A stretch of DNA of 64,000 nucleotides from Gordionus sp. m RMFG-2023 (lineage: Eukaryota; Nematomorpha; Gordioida; Chordodea; Parachordodidae): contig NC_088779.1 of assembly GCF_954871325.1 (NCBI RefSeq), positions 22,074,846-22,138,845 of the forward strand. The letters run 5' to 3'. The translations under genes were made by a program, and so were the position numbers. The notes below the pieces were generated by a model that saw nothing but the letters and a program-made list of their open reading frames with translations, was not told the origin of the DNA and made no database searches. Positions 35,035-48,700 of this stretch are shown here, one piece after another (the stretch's first letter is position 1; each line of letters begins with the position of its first letter).

Positions 35035-35250
35035 AAAAGATAATAATCTTTTGAATTAATTGAAAATGTAAAAAATGGTATGCCAGAACTTTATAAATTA
35101 GATATAATAGTGCTAACAGTTCCAGATACGCAGATATCCGTAGAAAGAGCATTTTCTAGCCTTAAGTTTATACTCTCTTGACAGAGGACTAAATTAAATA
35201 ATGAAATATTTTAATTATCCGTTCTAATTCACTTTTTAAACATAAATAGT
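35035..35250 (+). pseudogene. hAT transposase C-terminal (dimerisation) fragment
   Basis: The plus strand reads VPDTQISVERAFSSLKFILS, then an in-frame stop, then RTKLNNEIF, another stop, and LSVLIHFLN. This matches the hAT C-terminal dimerisation domain, whose hallmark is a Ser-x-Glu-Arg-Ala-Phe-Ser core followed by an Arg-Leu-L motif. Only this segment remains, and two stops make it inactive. Downstream at 35480-35645 lie 'accgaa'-rich words like the ends of the hAT element at 23.9 kb, possibly the terminus of the parent element. Confidence 0.65.
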
Positions 35251-35469
35251 ATAAATTTCATTAATATTATGCGTTATTTTATTCCTTGTATTTGCGCATG
35301 TTTGTTTTTACCTTTATTTATAAAATAAAAAAAATTAATTTGTCTAATTTATATTTACTAAGTTTAATAAAACTATCTAATAGATTATCATGGTTAAATG
35401 AGAAATTATAAAACTACAAATTAGAAAGATTTTTCTCTAAGATTAATATATATGGTTTAGGAATAATTG

Positions 35470-35645
35470 TTTTTTAAAATCAAATGTATAAAAACCGGAA
35501 AAACCGAAAAGAATCGTTATAAATTATAAACCGAACTGATATAAATTTTTTCAAAAAAAACCGAAATGAAACAAAACTTTTATAAAATTTTAAACTAAAA
35601 ACCGAAGCGAACCGAACCGCTATACTTAACGGTTAAAAATCCTGT
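35470..35645. repeat. Decayed hAT terminus with ACCGAA words
   Basis: Clusters of 'aaccggaaaaaccgaaa', 'aaccgaactg' and 'cgaaccgaaccgc', ending 'ggttaaaaatcctg', resemble the right end of the hAT element at 23894-24736. The left terminus and target duplication were not found. Confidence 0.45.
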
Positions 35646-36748
35646 ATAAAATAAACAAGGAAATTAATGTAAACATAAACTTTTTTAGAATAAAATAATA
35701 TTATTAGCAAAAATCTAACTTATAATGAAAAGTTTCAATCTTAAAACTTTTTAAAAACTATCATTTCTATTTATAAAATAATTAGTGAACTCTTAATATT
35801 ATATTAAAAATATACTTATATATATACTCAATCCTGATAATAGATTCAGAAAAATTTTCAATGTACAAAATATAAATCATATTTTAGTAATTAAACAAAG
35901 TAGAGTAACACATTGTATAAGAATTATATAATTTTCTGGCGATAGTATTTTTTTAAAATAAAAATAAAGCAATGACAAATAAATATAAAGATTCTTTATA
36001 ATAAATTGATATATTTTTTTTGTATTGATGATATAAAAGTATGCATTAACTAGAATGATATTTCTTTGATTGAATCTAAAAAAAAAATTAAAATCAAATC
36101 ATTACATATACATATTTACAAAAGTTTAAAAAAATCACTGACAAGAAATCAGATGGGATACGATATGTATTGGGTTTTAAAAATAATACTTTCTAATAAA
36201 TTTATAATTTAAAGATAATTTTAATAATTAAAACTAAATCATCTATGAGAAAGAAATTATATAATTTTAAAAAAATTATCATTCATAAATAAGAAAAATT
36301 CTTAAAAAGTTACATAGTTAAACAAAGTATAAAATGTAATTGACGTTTCGAATGGTGCTAATTTTTCTGCTAAGGAATAATTTATACAATGTAATCATTT
36401 ATAGGAATAATAAAACATAAATTTGTACAAACATACTAAATATATCATTTAATTAATGATAAATATAGGTGCGGATTCACTTTGATTTTAAAACGCTAAA
36501 ATCACTGTTGGACTTAGAGGAAGGTTTTTTGGTTATAGTGAAGCAATATATTCCCAAATATGAAGATAATTGACTAACCTATATGAAAAAAATCAAACGA
36601 GAAATTATATCACATTGTAATAAATATAATTTTACTTAAAATCTTAGTCAAATTTCATCCCTCATCCTATACAATATTATACCTCATTGTTTAAGCAATG
36701 CATAATCTTATCAAATGAATTTTTTTAATGATAATTTCATTAATTCTA
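35646..36748. other. AT-rich 3' flank of the EPT1 gene
   Basis: 1.1 kb without recognised coding or repeat content. It presumably contains the 3' UTR and polyadenylation region of the minus-strand ethanolaminephosphotransferase gene ending at 36749. Confidence 0.45.
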
Positions 36749-39700
36749 TTAAAATTTCCAAACAGGAAGAGACAGGTAAACATTAATCAATTCTATGATT
36801 ATGTAATATTTTACAATCCGATATCCGAAATGCAGATGAGTGAGAAACGAGAAGAGAAGCAATATTTTAAGAACCAAAATTTCGGAATAGGGTGTCGTTA
36901 CCCATTTGAACATGATTATAGCGGCAACTGTTATGATGTAGGGATAAAGCAAGAAGTTGGATTGTTTAGCAGATGTTCCCGACATTTGCGCGATAACTAT
37001 CTTGCTCTTAAAGGAATTTAAAAAAACAACAATGATTTAATATACTAATAATTCGTTAAAGGGTGCTTATATCACGAGAATTAAATTTTTATTCCTACTG
37101 TACATCCTCCTAAAAATGATAATATATCTATCGATAATTTTTTCTAGGCGATCGAATTTATGTTTTAACCTTATTATTAAATATTTGAAATTTATATAAA
37201 AAAAAGAAGTTATTAGACTCTAAAAATAAATCAATCTTACAACGATGTTAGAATAAACGGTTCCGAGTAGGAAGAAGAATAGCCTTGGTTCGACTGTAAT
37301 TATATCGTTGGGAGATAACAAGACCCACGTTAACGAGGCTAAGAAAAGGTATAGGACGGGAACCAGCGGTTTTAAGGCTTGGTATATGTCGAGTCGTCTC
37401 TCATTATCCGCGCTATCGTGATAATGTCTAAAATTATAAGTTAATGTGCATAATGATAGAATGATGAGATTTTTTTTTATTATACAAGGTATATTCTAAA
37501 TCTCTAGCTAAAAATTACTCTAAATAGGTATTAAAATTTTTTTTAGTGATTCAAATTATGGTCAACCTTTAAACATTTAATAAATTATATTCAAGATTAT
37601 CTATGAAATTTTTTTTGTATTCCATTTTACTGAATCACGAAGAGCTTTAAATAAGGTATAAATATATTTTTTTAGATACAAAGAATTAACAAATGATGGA
37701 TATTTACTTGTAAATGTGGTATAACGCTACTGGCAGAGTTAATCCGAAAGCACTGACTTGAAAGAGAAGGCGGAGAAGATTGTTTTTATTGATAAATATT
37801 TATATTACATATATTTATTTCTCCGATTTCGAGGTTTAAGATGGGCTCTTCGTAGACCCGGTGGAGTTTTTTTTTTAGCAAATTTCAAAAATTTAATCAT
37901 TTATAGCCCACTTTTTTTTTAAAAAAAAAGGTGAATATCAGACCCTTTTAACCGTGGTTTTATCCAACGGGGTGTAGGTACTCCATACATGCTGAATATG
38001 AATGACTTAAGTTTTTTTTAAAATTTGTCTAACTCATACGATCCACACATATATTTTTAAAAACCTGCAAAAATAATCTATCAGAGAGTAATATAAATAT
38101 TATAAAGAAAAATAATAAATTGTTTTAAAAAAAAAATGCGATTAAGATTACCTCCCATGTTAGTTATACTTTAATTCTAATACTTTTTAGAAAATGGTTA
38201 AAATTTTTAAAAAAATCTTTTTTCATTTTTGAATACCTCCCAAAATTCCGAATTCATATAATTTAAAACTAACCATAAACGGCAGTCTCGACAAGGACAC
38301 CGGGGTTAATTGTCAAATCGAATAAACGAAACGTAAAATGCCAATATTCGTAACCGCGAAAAAAGCTCACCAGAAAAACAAATGAAAGGGCCTTGAATAT
38401 TTCGATAAAGGTTTGAAAAAGATTTATTCAGATTTATTCAGATTTTTACTAGATCTTTTTTAAATTAATATTTTCTATCTCCAAAATTTCTTATAAAGAA
38501 TAATAGGTTATTTTTTGATAATTTGGACAAAACAAAATATCGTCGGTCGAATATTATAGTATTCTATAACCACATTTTTTCAAAATTTAACTTTTTGGAC
38601 AAATCAATTTTTCTATGCTGTATTCTTTCATAAAAAAATGCTGAAATATAATTTAAAATCATCCTTTATTTTGCACTTTTATGGCGTGATCACTTATTTA
38701 AAATGCACAAAATATAGGACATTATAGTAGTCAACTGACGATATATATAAACAAATTTTAAAAATTCATCTAATTTCTGGAGGAGCAAGATAGCCAAACG
38801 TTAAAAATAATAATAATTTTACTATCTGACTAGCGTCATAAGCCCAGGGCAGGTAAAAGATTCCCGTAATATATTTTTCCCAATGAGCTACTAGGAAAAC
38901 GAATAAAACTCCCCACATAACAAAAAATACCCGCATGGGTGCCAAGCCGGAGACGGCGCGACCGAATAGAGAATAGCAGCATAGCGGCACGACTATGCTG
39001 GCCCAACTGTCTAGTCCATGGTCAAATAGTTCGCCTAAATATTTGTAAAAAAAAATTAAATTGAAAATGAAAAATGAGCAGTGTTTGGTCCTAGATGGCT
39101 AATAAAAAATTTTAAAAATATATATTAATAATAAAAAAGCGAAACATAGAACCCTTGAGCATAAGGACCTTAAATTTGGTGTGAGGATGTATTTTCATAT
39201 TTAATTTGATATCTATGTTCATCTTATAAAAACCTGGTTTGACATATTTTGACAAGAAACCGTTTTTTACCCCAAAATTATAAAATTTACCCTTTAATTA
39301 ATTTAACTCATAGCAAAATATATCAAGGCTCAGAATTTAAACATTTGTATACATATTTCTTCCTTAAAGCCATAGCTATGAAATAAAATTTATCGGAGGT
39401 TCATAGCTTAACTAGAAGTCACGCAATAACGATTTGTACAATAAATATCACCTTGGGGTAAAGTTGTTATGGGTAAAACGGTTAAGCTGTTCCATGTTGT
39501 AAAAAGATAATTTATAATATTAACGTCTATACCATATAAAAGATATTTTTGAGCAAAAAGGAACATTAATAAATAGTTTGTGTTATTTGGAATAAAATTT
39601 TAAGAATAGTGGCAAAGAATAATTGAAATATACGATGCACCTAAAATGTGCACACTCAAAATGTGTTATTTTTGATATAATTTTCTACATTCCGGTATTG

Positions 39701-42700
39701 TATTGAATAGTTCATATTAGTGTTGTTATAAACGGTTCGATTTGAGCCGATTTTTTAAAAAGGCTAACTCACCATTTTAGCCAGTAAAATATTGAAGCCT
39801 AGAGATTAGATGTCCAAACCTTGTCATCTATGAGCAAGTTATTTAGGCTTACATAAAATTTTTTTGAATAAAACATTGAGTTAGTCGTTTTTAAAAATCG
39901 GTTCCAATAGAGCATCCAAAAGCGATGTGTTGTAATATGTTCGTTAAATTTGTACTTTATATTTAATTTGCATAACGAGTTCTTTTGGATTTATTATTAT
40001 AACGCGTGATAAAAATATTATATTTGAATAGTGATAACTGAAAATAATTTAAGTTATGAATATTATTTATAAAGAAGATTGAAAAGAGTATAAAAACTCC
40101 AATTTTTACATTTGAGACGATCTTTTATAATTATTAACTTTTTTGTATTTTATTTTTTTATTTTTATTAATCTTTTTTATTATTTTTACTTTTATAATTT
40201 TGTTAATTTGATAATTATTACGTTGTGCCGCTTGAATTAATATTAGAACGAATAATATACTACTTTAAACTTTGTACCGCTTAAATTAATTTAAATTAAT
40301 TTTAAAACGAATAATATAGAGACTATTTTATTTTGCAAACCAAATTAATAAAATATAATTTTACAACCAAAAAAAATATATATAATTTTACAATTAAAAG
40401 AAACCAAAAAAAGTTTAGTTTGTTCCTAACATCAAAGCCTCTAACCTTCAAAACAAAATTATAATCTAAAAATATATTATTTTATAATTTGAAAACTCCA
40501 TAATCACGCTTATAATCCTAATTTCACGCGAAAAATAAAATCATATAATATAAAAATAACACACCAAAAAATGTTTATTATCATAATGAATCGACGAAAT
40601 AATTTTTTTTATATTTGCTTTCGTCTATTTTTCCTCGTTTCTCGTGATTGACTCCGTCAATCACGACACCTTCCCCCTTTATTTAACTGGGACGGATCCA
40701 ACAGCTGTTTATACTCCTCCTTCCCAACTCGTACTACCAATGTGTCCTGTGTCCCTGGTGGATATCGTTTCCGCGTCTCTCGCCCCGATGATACTGCCCG
40801 ATTATCTGAAGCGACTGGCGATGGCTCCAATTCCTTCCTGGCCGCTCCTCCCATCACTTCCAACCGTTCATTAGGACACCAATGGCGTATGTGGCCCACC
40901 TCTCCGCATCCATAACATATGATTCTTTCTCGGTCTTCACGCGCTGGCTCCCTGTAACGCTCCATCGGTCTTCTGACTCCCTTTATTGTTCCCATGTTTT
41001 CTTGCGCTAATGCCCTCCACTCGCTGGCCAACGGTTCGATGTCCGCATGATGGTATTCCGCATCAAATGCGTTCCCAGATCTATGTATCTATATCAAATA
41101 ATCATTTATCTCCTTCCCTTTTTATTATATTTTATTTTTTTTCTCTCTCGCTTTCCCCCTTTCCCTTTCCTCGTCACTCTCCTTGCATATATATATATTT
41201 AACGACTTACTTGTTAATAATCGGCATACCGAATAAAATTATATTTTCCTCTACCGAATAAAATTATGAATTTTATGTTTTCTTCTTCTCTTACTTATTA
41301 AAAATTTTCCTTTGCTCAACACTCTCTTACTCGTAAATCATTTTCCCTTATATTTCAATACCCAATCTCACTAACTCTATTTTCTTCTGTGGACGTCAGG
41401 ACATGTCGAGGCCGTTCAACAGTGGGGGACAGAGAGGTCGGAATGGTAGATGTTATAAATGTGGGGAGATGGGTCATATTGCGGTGAATTGTAGAGATGT
41501 CAAATGTTTTGCGTGTGGGGAGATGGGACATATTTCGACATATTGTCCGGGCAGAGCAGAAAAGAGAGTGTTGAGAAAAAGGAAAATTTTTAATAAGTAA
41601 GAGAAGACGAAAACGTAAAATTCATAATTTTTTTTCGGTAGAGGAAAATATAATTTTATTCGGTATGCCTATTATTAACAAGTAAATCGTTAAATATATA
41701 AATATGCAAGGAGAGTGATCAGGAAAAGGGGAAGGAGGAAAAGGGGGAAGCCGGAAAAGAGAAAGGAGGAGGTAAATGTTATTTTTTTTTAGATACATAG
41801 ATCTGGGAACGCATTTGATGCGGAATACCATCATCAATGCGGACATCGAACCGTTGGCCAGCGAGTGGAGGGCATTAGCGCAAGAAAACATGGGAACAAT
41901 AGAGGGAGTCAGAAGACCGACGGAGCGTTACAGGGAGCCAGCGCGTGAAGACCGAGAAAGAATCATATGTTATGGGTGCGGAGAGGCGGGCCACATACGC
42001 CGGTGGTGTCCTAAAGAACGGTTGGAAGTGATGGGAGGAGCGGCCAGGAAGGAATTGGAGCCGTCGCCAGTCGCTTCAAGTAATCGTGCAGTATCATCGG
42101 AGCGAGAGACGCGGGAACGATATCAACCAGGGGCACAGGACACGTTGGTAGTGCGAGTTGGGAAGGAGTATAAGCAGCTGTTGGATCCTTTCAAGTTAAA
42201 TAAAGGGGGAAGGTGTCGTTGACGACGAGGAAAAATAGACGAAAGCAAATATGAAAAAAATTATTTCGTCGATTCATTATGATAACAAACATTTTTTTTG
42301 GTGTGTTATTTTTATATTATATGATTTTATTTTTCGCGTGAAATTAGGATTATAAGCGTGATTATGGAGTTTTCAAATAATAAAATTATATATTTTTAGA
42401 TTATAATTTTTGTTTTGAAGGTTAGAGGCTTCCCTATAAAAGGGAAGCCGAAATCTTCAAATTCATTATGTTTTTTTTTGGTTTCTTTTAATTGTAAAAT
42501 TATATATTTTTTTTTGGTTGTAAAATTATATTTTATTAATTTGGTTTGCAAAATAAAATAGTCTCTATATTATTCGTTTTAAAATTAATTTAAGCGGTAC
42601 AAAGTTTAAAGTAGTATATTATTCGTTCTAATACCGCTTAAAATAATTTAAATTAATTTTAAAACGAATAATATAGAGACTATTTTATTTTGCAAACCAA

Positions 42701-45700
42701 ATTAATAAAATATAATTTTACAACCAAATAAAATATATATAATTTTACAATTAAAAGAAACCAAAAAAAAACATAATGAATTTGAAGATTTCGGTTTCCC
42801 TTTTATAGGGAAGCCTCTAACCTTCAAAACAAAATTATAATCTAAAAATATATTATTTTATAATTTGAAAACTCCATAATCACGCTTATAATCCTAATTT
42901 CACGCGAAAAATAAAATCATATAATATAAAAATAACACACCAAAAAATGTTTATTATCATAATGAATCGACGAAATAATTTTTTTTATATTTGCTTTCGT
43001 CTATTTTTCCTCGTTTCTCGTGATTGACGGAGTCAATCACGACAATAATGTTATAATTTTGAATAAAGGATGAAATTGATTTCATGATTTCGTGATTCTT
43101 AATTATTATTAATTTCTTTTTATATATATATATTTGTTTTCTTTTTTTATTTTAGGTCTCAAAAGCCTTACTTTCAACATTCTTTTTATATATATATTTC
43201 TTTTATATTTAGGTTCTTGATTCACAATGACAGATCACCTCATTGTGACAGTGGTATTGGAGAGAGGAGGCGACAGGACCATTACAACTTTCAGTCTAAT
43301 GCCAACCAAACTCCTTACAAAAGAAAGAAATTCAAAACGGAAAAGGGGTAAGAAAAATATGAATTTGACAAGATGATATTTAAAATGTAGGTTGAAAAAG
43401 AGAAATTATTTTGATAAGATTAGGTTTATGTAGGAATATAAAATCTAAAATTAAAGACAAAGGTAACATTCATAGTAGATAAGATATAATTGTGTTTAGT
43501 TATTTAAAGGTGATAATTAGAAATTTTATATTTAGAAGTTACTGGTAAACTAAAAACCATTGGAGATTTTGAAACTAATAAAGACTATGATATTTTAGAT
43601 TTTAGAATTATTATTAATTGATCACTAGAAATAATTATGACAAAGAAAAAGAAACATAAATTGCGAAAGTTAATATTAAACTAATAATTTGCTAAGATAT
43701 AATAATTAAAAATTCGGTGAATAAGATTAGAATATAACTTTATTGTTAGGAAATAGTTGATTAAATTCTTATTGAAGATTTCCGTTTAACTTTTATTTTA
43801 AGGGCTGCGAGAGATAAAACAGCCTCAAGGATTAATGTGAATGTAGTATATTAGGTTGTAGATTAACCAAAAATCTTCATAAAGAGAAACGGCTTTCGTC
43901 ATTAGAAAATTTATGCCGCAATCAAGCTCAATTAGAGATCGGATTTTTATTTTTTTGAATCATAAATAAGATTTGAGATCAATTATGCAACATTATTCTA
44001 ATAATAACAGAAAGAAAAACATGCTTTAGAAATATACATATCAGTTTTCAACAACGGTTGTGCGAAAAATTATAATGATTAGATTTCATAAGTTCTTCGA
44101 AGACATGGGGTGAAAACCATAGTGATTAGAGTTAAAGGGTTGTTCATAAACGTTAGTATGAAAACTTTTATGATTAGATGTCATTGATTTCTCAACAACG
44201 TATGTATGAAAAGAGATTTATATATTTCAGCAGTTTTTTTTTAAAGACTTGAGTGTCAAAGAGTACATGAGGAAATAAATACACAATGATAAATTTTTTT
44301 ACAAGATAGATTTTGATATATATTTTAGAATAGGATTTTTAGATATAAATTTAGTATAGACATGGCTGAAAAGAAGATGAGGATCAATAGCTAAAGGATG
44401 AGTACAAGTAAATTTTTCAATGAAAATATGGGTCTAGCCTTCATTAAGGGGAAAGGGGTGATAGAATTTGATATATTTATATAATTTATTATATATATTT
44501 TTGCTACGGATTATAAATTTAAGATTTAGTATAATTTACGCCATTTATTAAAGGCAGAATTAGATTAGAGGAGATAAATGTAGACATTAGGATGAAGTTG
44601 GTATATTTATATATTTTATTAGTATATTTGAATTAGGTAGTTTATATTTGAGAATAAATATAAAAAAGTGATAAAATATTTCAGAAGTTATTTAAATAGA
44701 TTATTTTAGTTAGAAGTAGATTAGATGTGATTACCTGAAACCTTAAGATAAAGTCGATATCTCAGCAAAGGCAAACTGTAGTAGAAGACCCGGAAGTTTA
44801 AAATATAGATACGATTACAAGAATTAGAGACAACAACCAATCGAAGAAGGATAGAAAACAATCAACGATAAATTGTAAAGAAATTAAGACAGACTAGCAA
44901 AACAAAGGTTGAAAAAGAAACTGGATGTCATCGATAATCGTTCATCAAGCGTGGATCGTGGAAAACAGGCGTTTATCAAGTTTTTCAGTCGCCTACAGAG
45001 ATAAAAAGCTGATCGTTTTCCAGGGTGACAAGCGACAGAAGATAGAATTCAAAAATTTCAAGCGATGATTGGATACAAACGGTCGTTCGAAACAAGAATA
45101 AGAGGCAGCCTTCGTTAGAACTTAGAAGACAGCAAAGATTAAGAAGAATAGAGATGGTGTATATACGATGTCAGTAAAGTCGAAATCGAAAGAAGATTGA
45201 TTATTCGCAGAATGTTGGGTCTAATTTAAGTGGGGAGGTGTTGTAATATGTAAATTCGTTAAATTTGTACTTTATATTTAATTTGCATAAAGAGTTCTTT
45301 TGGATTTATTATTATAACGCGTGATAAAAATATTATATTTGAATAGTGATAACTGAAAATAATTTAAGTTATGAATATTATTTATAAAGAAGATTGAAAA
45401 GAGTATAAAAACTCCAATTTTTACATTTGAGACGATCTTTTATAATTATTAACTTTTTTGTATTTTATTTTTTAATTTTATTTTTTATTAATCTTTTTTA
45501 TTATTTTTACTTTTATAATTTTGTTAATTTGATAATGTTATAATTTGAATAAAGAGATAAATTGATTTCATGATTTCGTGATTCCTAATTATTATTAATT
45601 TCTTTTTTATATATATATTTCTTTTATATTTAGGTTTGATTCACAATGACAAATCGCCTCCTTGTGACACGATGAATACAAGTCAAAATTGCGATATTTT

Positions 45701-48700
45701 GTTCAATTAAACAATATAGTTATTTTCAATTTTATTTTAATCACTTTACCCTGATGGCCACTGGTAAAATGGCTTAATTTGCATTTTTCACATAATTAAT
45801 CATAGCTCCTAAAGTTATAGGTAAATAACTACATTTTTTTTTGTAGATTAAGGATTTGGTTACATATAAATCTATAATTTAATTTTGTAGCCAAAATGCA
45901 AAATATCGTTTTGCCCTTGTATTCCCTATATTTACCTACCATATGAAAATTGACTACTAATAAAGTAAAATATTTCAAAAAAGCATCGATTTGACTTAGA
46001 TTACGAGAATAGCCAAAAGCTAATATTGTTAAAAACTCAATTTGAGCCGATTTTTAAAAACTGCTAACACAATATTTTAGCTAGAAAAGTACCCATTTTT
46101 TAATACACCATATTTTTATTCATGATTAGTTTGTATATATATAAAAAATAAGAATATTTTTGTACATTTCAACATTTTTTTTACAAAGATTAAAAACATT
46201 TAGTATTTTATTTATAATTTTTATTTGAATTTGTCGCTACTTTATGGTCACTAGTACTAATAAATTTCTGAAACTTAAGATATTCTTAAATAACTCCTAG
46301 AAATGTTTAGAAATTTTTTTAAAATTATTCTTACCTAAATGTTCAGTTTTCATTGAATAAATGTTCTGATATCCAATGTAGCTATGTAATGCCATGCTAA
46401 ATACAGTCCGAATTGAGAATCTAAAACCTTAACCTCATGAGTTCGGTTTCAGAAAAAAATTCTGGGAATCAAACAAGCTTTCTGATAATAAACCGGGATT
46501 ATATCTGAGCTACTGAGCCATTTAAAAAAAATAAGGATTTCTTTTATACATAACAAAAAAAATTTTTTAATTATTTAAAATATTCTTTCTCATAAATTAA
46601 AAAGTAATCTGATAAATTATATATATTTTATTATATATTATTTCATACTTAATTCTTTTAAAGTTTATGTTATTGTTTTTTATAATATAAATTAACTCCT
46701 TTATCAGCCTTAATAGATATTTTTAACTCTCCCCAGTTCTCCTCGAAAAATAGAAAGAACAGGACCTGAGAACTTTTCTGTTTCTAATCCAAGCTAAATA
46801 ATTAAAAGTCATTTATCGTATTAATTTTCGAATATTAAGGAATGTTTAAAATATTATAATGATCATATAAAACTAGAATGACAAGATTGTACAATATTTT
46901 GCCTAAAAATTTACTTTTAATTGCGTAAATCCCATTATTTTTAAAAAAAATTTGGAAAATTTATGTTGGAAGGATGAATAGAAAGCTGTTGGAACCAAAA
47001 TTTCCCTTCCATACTTAAAACCATGAGTGAGAGAGACTAGGAATAAATTGTCAAGTTATTTTTCATCACATCAAAAAAAGATTGCATTTAAAGCAAATAT
47101 TTTTTACTTTGAAAATAGGTAACGAAAGCATTTGCAAAATATTTAGCTTTAAAAAAATATGGGTGGGGAGAGGGAGGGTAAATTCTTATAGAATATTGGT
47201 CGGCTGAGTATTATAGTGTTCTATATTCATTTTTTTTATAAAAAAAGGATTTATTGTATTTTTAATAAGAAATTAGTCTTTCTTTATTAACATTTTATTG
47301 CGAATATTTAGGAATAACTGTATAAAAAAGGCATTTTGCAAAAAAAAGTGAATATAGAACCATATAATAACTCAGCCGACGATATGTTGTTTTTCTATCA
47401 ACAAGTGCCTTCGCAATATATTCATTATTTTGCGGAAATGATATCGCGATCATGACTTCCCACAAATATATTTACGGTAAAAAATTTGGCATGATGGTTC
47501 GCTAAAAGTTTAGTAGAATTGATTTTGCTCTAAAATTTTCTCGTGATAAACGACATACGTGGTAAAAAAAATTAGCGATAAAAGCTTTGCTGAATTGACC
47601 TGATACGTCGATTTATTCTACCATTATTAAGTAGTGTTGTTAAACGGCTCGTTTTGAGGCGATTTTTCGAAACGGCTAACTCAATATTTTAGCCAGAAAA
47701 ATATTGCCTATCTTTCTTTCTTTCTTTTATGAGAAAAATCTTCAAGCTTGCCTAATATTATTTTTTCTGGATGAAATATTGAGTAAGCCGTTTTTAAAAA
47801 TCGGCTCAAAACGAGCCCTTTAACAACACTTTTATTAAGACATAATATTTTTTTAAAAAAAGCACGTTTTTATTGACAAATAAAAAGAATGCTTTTCAGA
47901 ATAAAGATTTTGTAGATAGACAACATTGAGGATAGATAGCTTATTAATAAACAAAATACGGGGTATAATTTTAAATTCTTTTCTTAATCAAGACTGTCTC
48001 GTAAATTACAATATTAATTTCATTTTAGGCATTTTATTATAAAACCGATTGGAAAATATAAAATCAAAGAAAATATGACATTTCAAAAAGGAAAGGAACA
48101 TCAATTTTAAAATTTTAAAACCATATTATCTTAGAACGTGAATGACAAGGTTATAGAAACAATAATATCATATTTATCTTAAAATCTATTTATTTCCGCC
48201 TCATTTATAAATCAATTTGGTGTTGCATAAAAATGTATTTTTTTTCTTCTTTAATTTAATTCTATCCCGATATCCTAAATAATAATTTATAATATTTTTC
48301 TTAGTCATTTTAGGTAATTCATAATATTCACATGAATTGGAGATCTTCAAATCAGAGAATTTTAGCTCATTATCCCGCCATCCAATTGTTATAAAGGCTT
48401 TTAAAAAAATTGTTCGCCTATTGGTTTAAAATTTTTTACTCGCCATATTATTGTTTTAAAAATATTTTGACTGTTTTCCCGCCAATGGTTTTAGATAAAT
48501 AATAGCTTCATAGGTTCAAAAATGTTGTACTCCTTTCAGTTTTTAAAAAAAATGTCAACCTGGTGGTCCGCTAAAGGTTATTTGAAAAATTAACTTTTTG
48601 CCCATTGGTTTAAAAATTATGTACCCGTTTGCCCGTTGTTTAAAAATAATATGATTGATTGATTTGTTTAATTTTTTTAAGTAAAATTTTAAATATGCAA

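Larger units (their letters stand above)
40216..43044. mobile_element. Palindromic LTR element with zinc-knuckle gag fragments
   Basis: Inserted in the 5' LTR of the LARD-like element with target duplication ATAAT (40211-40215 and 43045-43049). The layout is an LTR in minus orientation (40216-about 40667), a gag-tail fragment on minus (to about 41090), an arm to about 41327, a 235-bp loop, a mirrored arm, a gag-tail fragment on plus (41776-42222), an LTR in plus orientation (42213-about 42632), and another minus-oriented LTR (to 43044). At 40667 and 42213 the purine tract AAAGGGGGAAGG directly meets TGTCGT, the LTR start, so both arms end like real 3' LTR junctions. The arms encode the same CCHC-knuckle tail. 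No pol is present, so it is a rearranged, non-autonomous fossil. One target duplication encloses the whole palindrome. Confidence 0.78.
39928..45669 (+). mobile_element. Non-coding (LARD-like) LTR element with 5-bp target duplication
   Basis: Plus orientation. The target duplication is CGATG (39923-39927 and 45670-45674). The LTRs run TGTTGTAATATG...CTTGTGACA. The 5' LTR is 39928-40215 plus 43045-43250, split by the palindromic element, and the 3' LTR is 45239-45669. A primer-binding-like GTGGTATTGGAGAG follows the 5' LTR, and a purine tract AAGTGGGGAGG precedes the 3' LTR. The 2.0-kb interior has no gag or pol frame, so it is a non-autonomous element. The LTRs agree closely apart from a few length differences, so it is fairly young. 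It lies inside EPT1 intron 4, antisense to the gene. Confidence 0.88.

Noticed and set aside
36728-37021. 97-codon plus-strand frame
   Set aside because: It is the antisense of EPT1 exon 9, whose minus-strand translation matches the family C-terminus.
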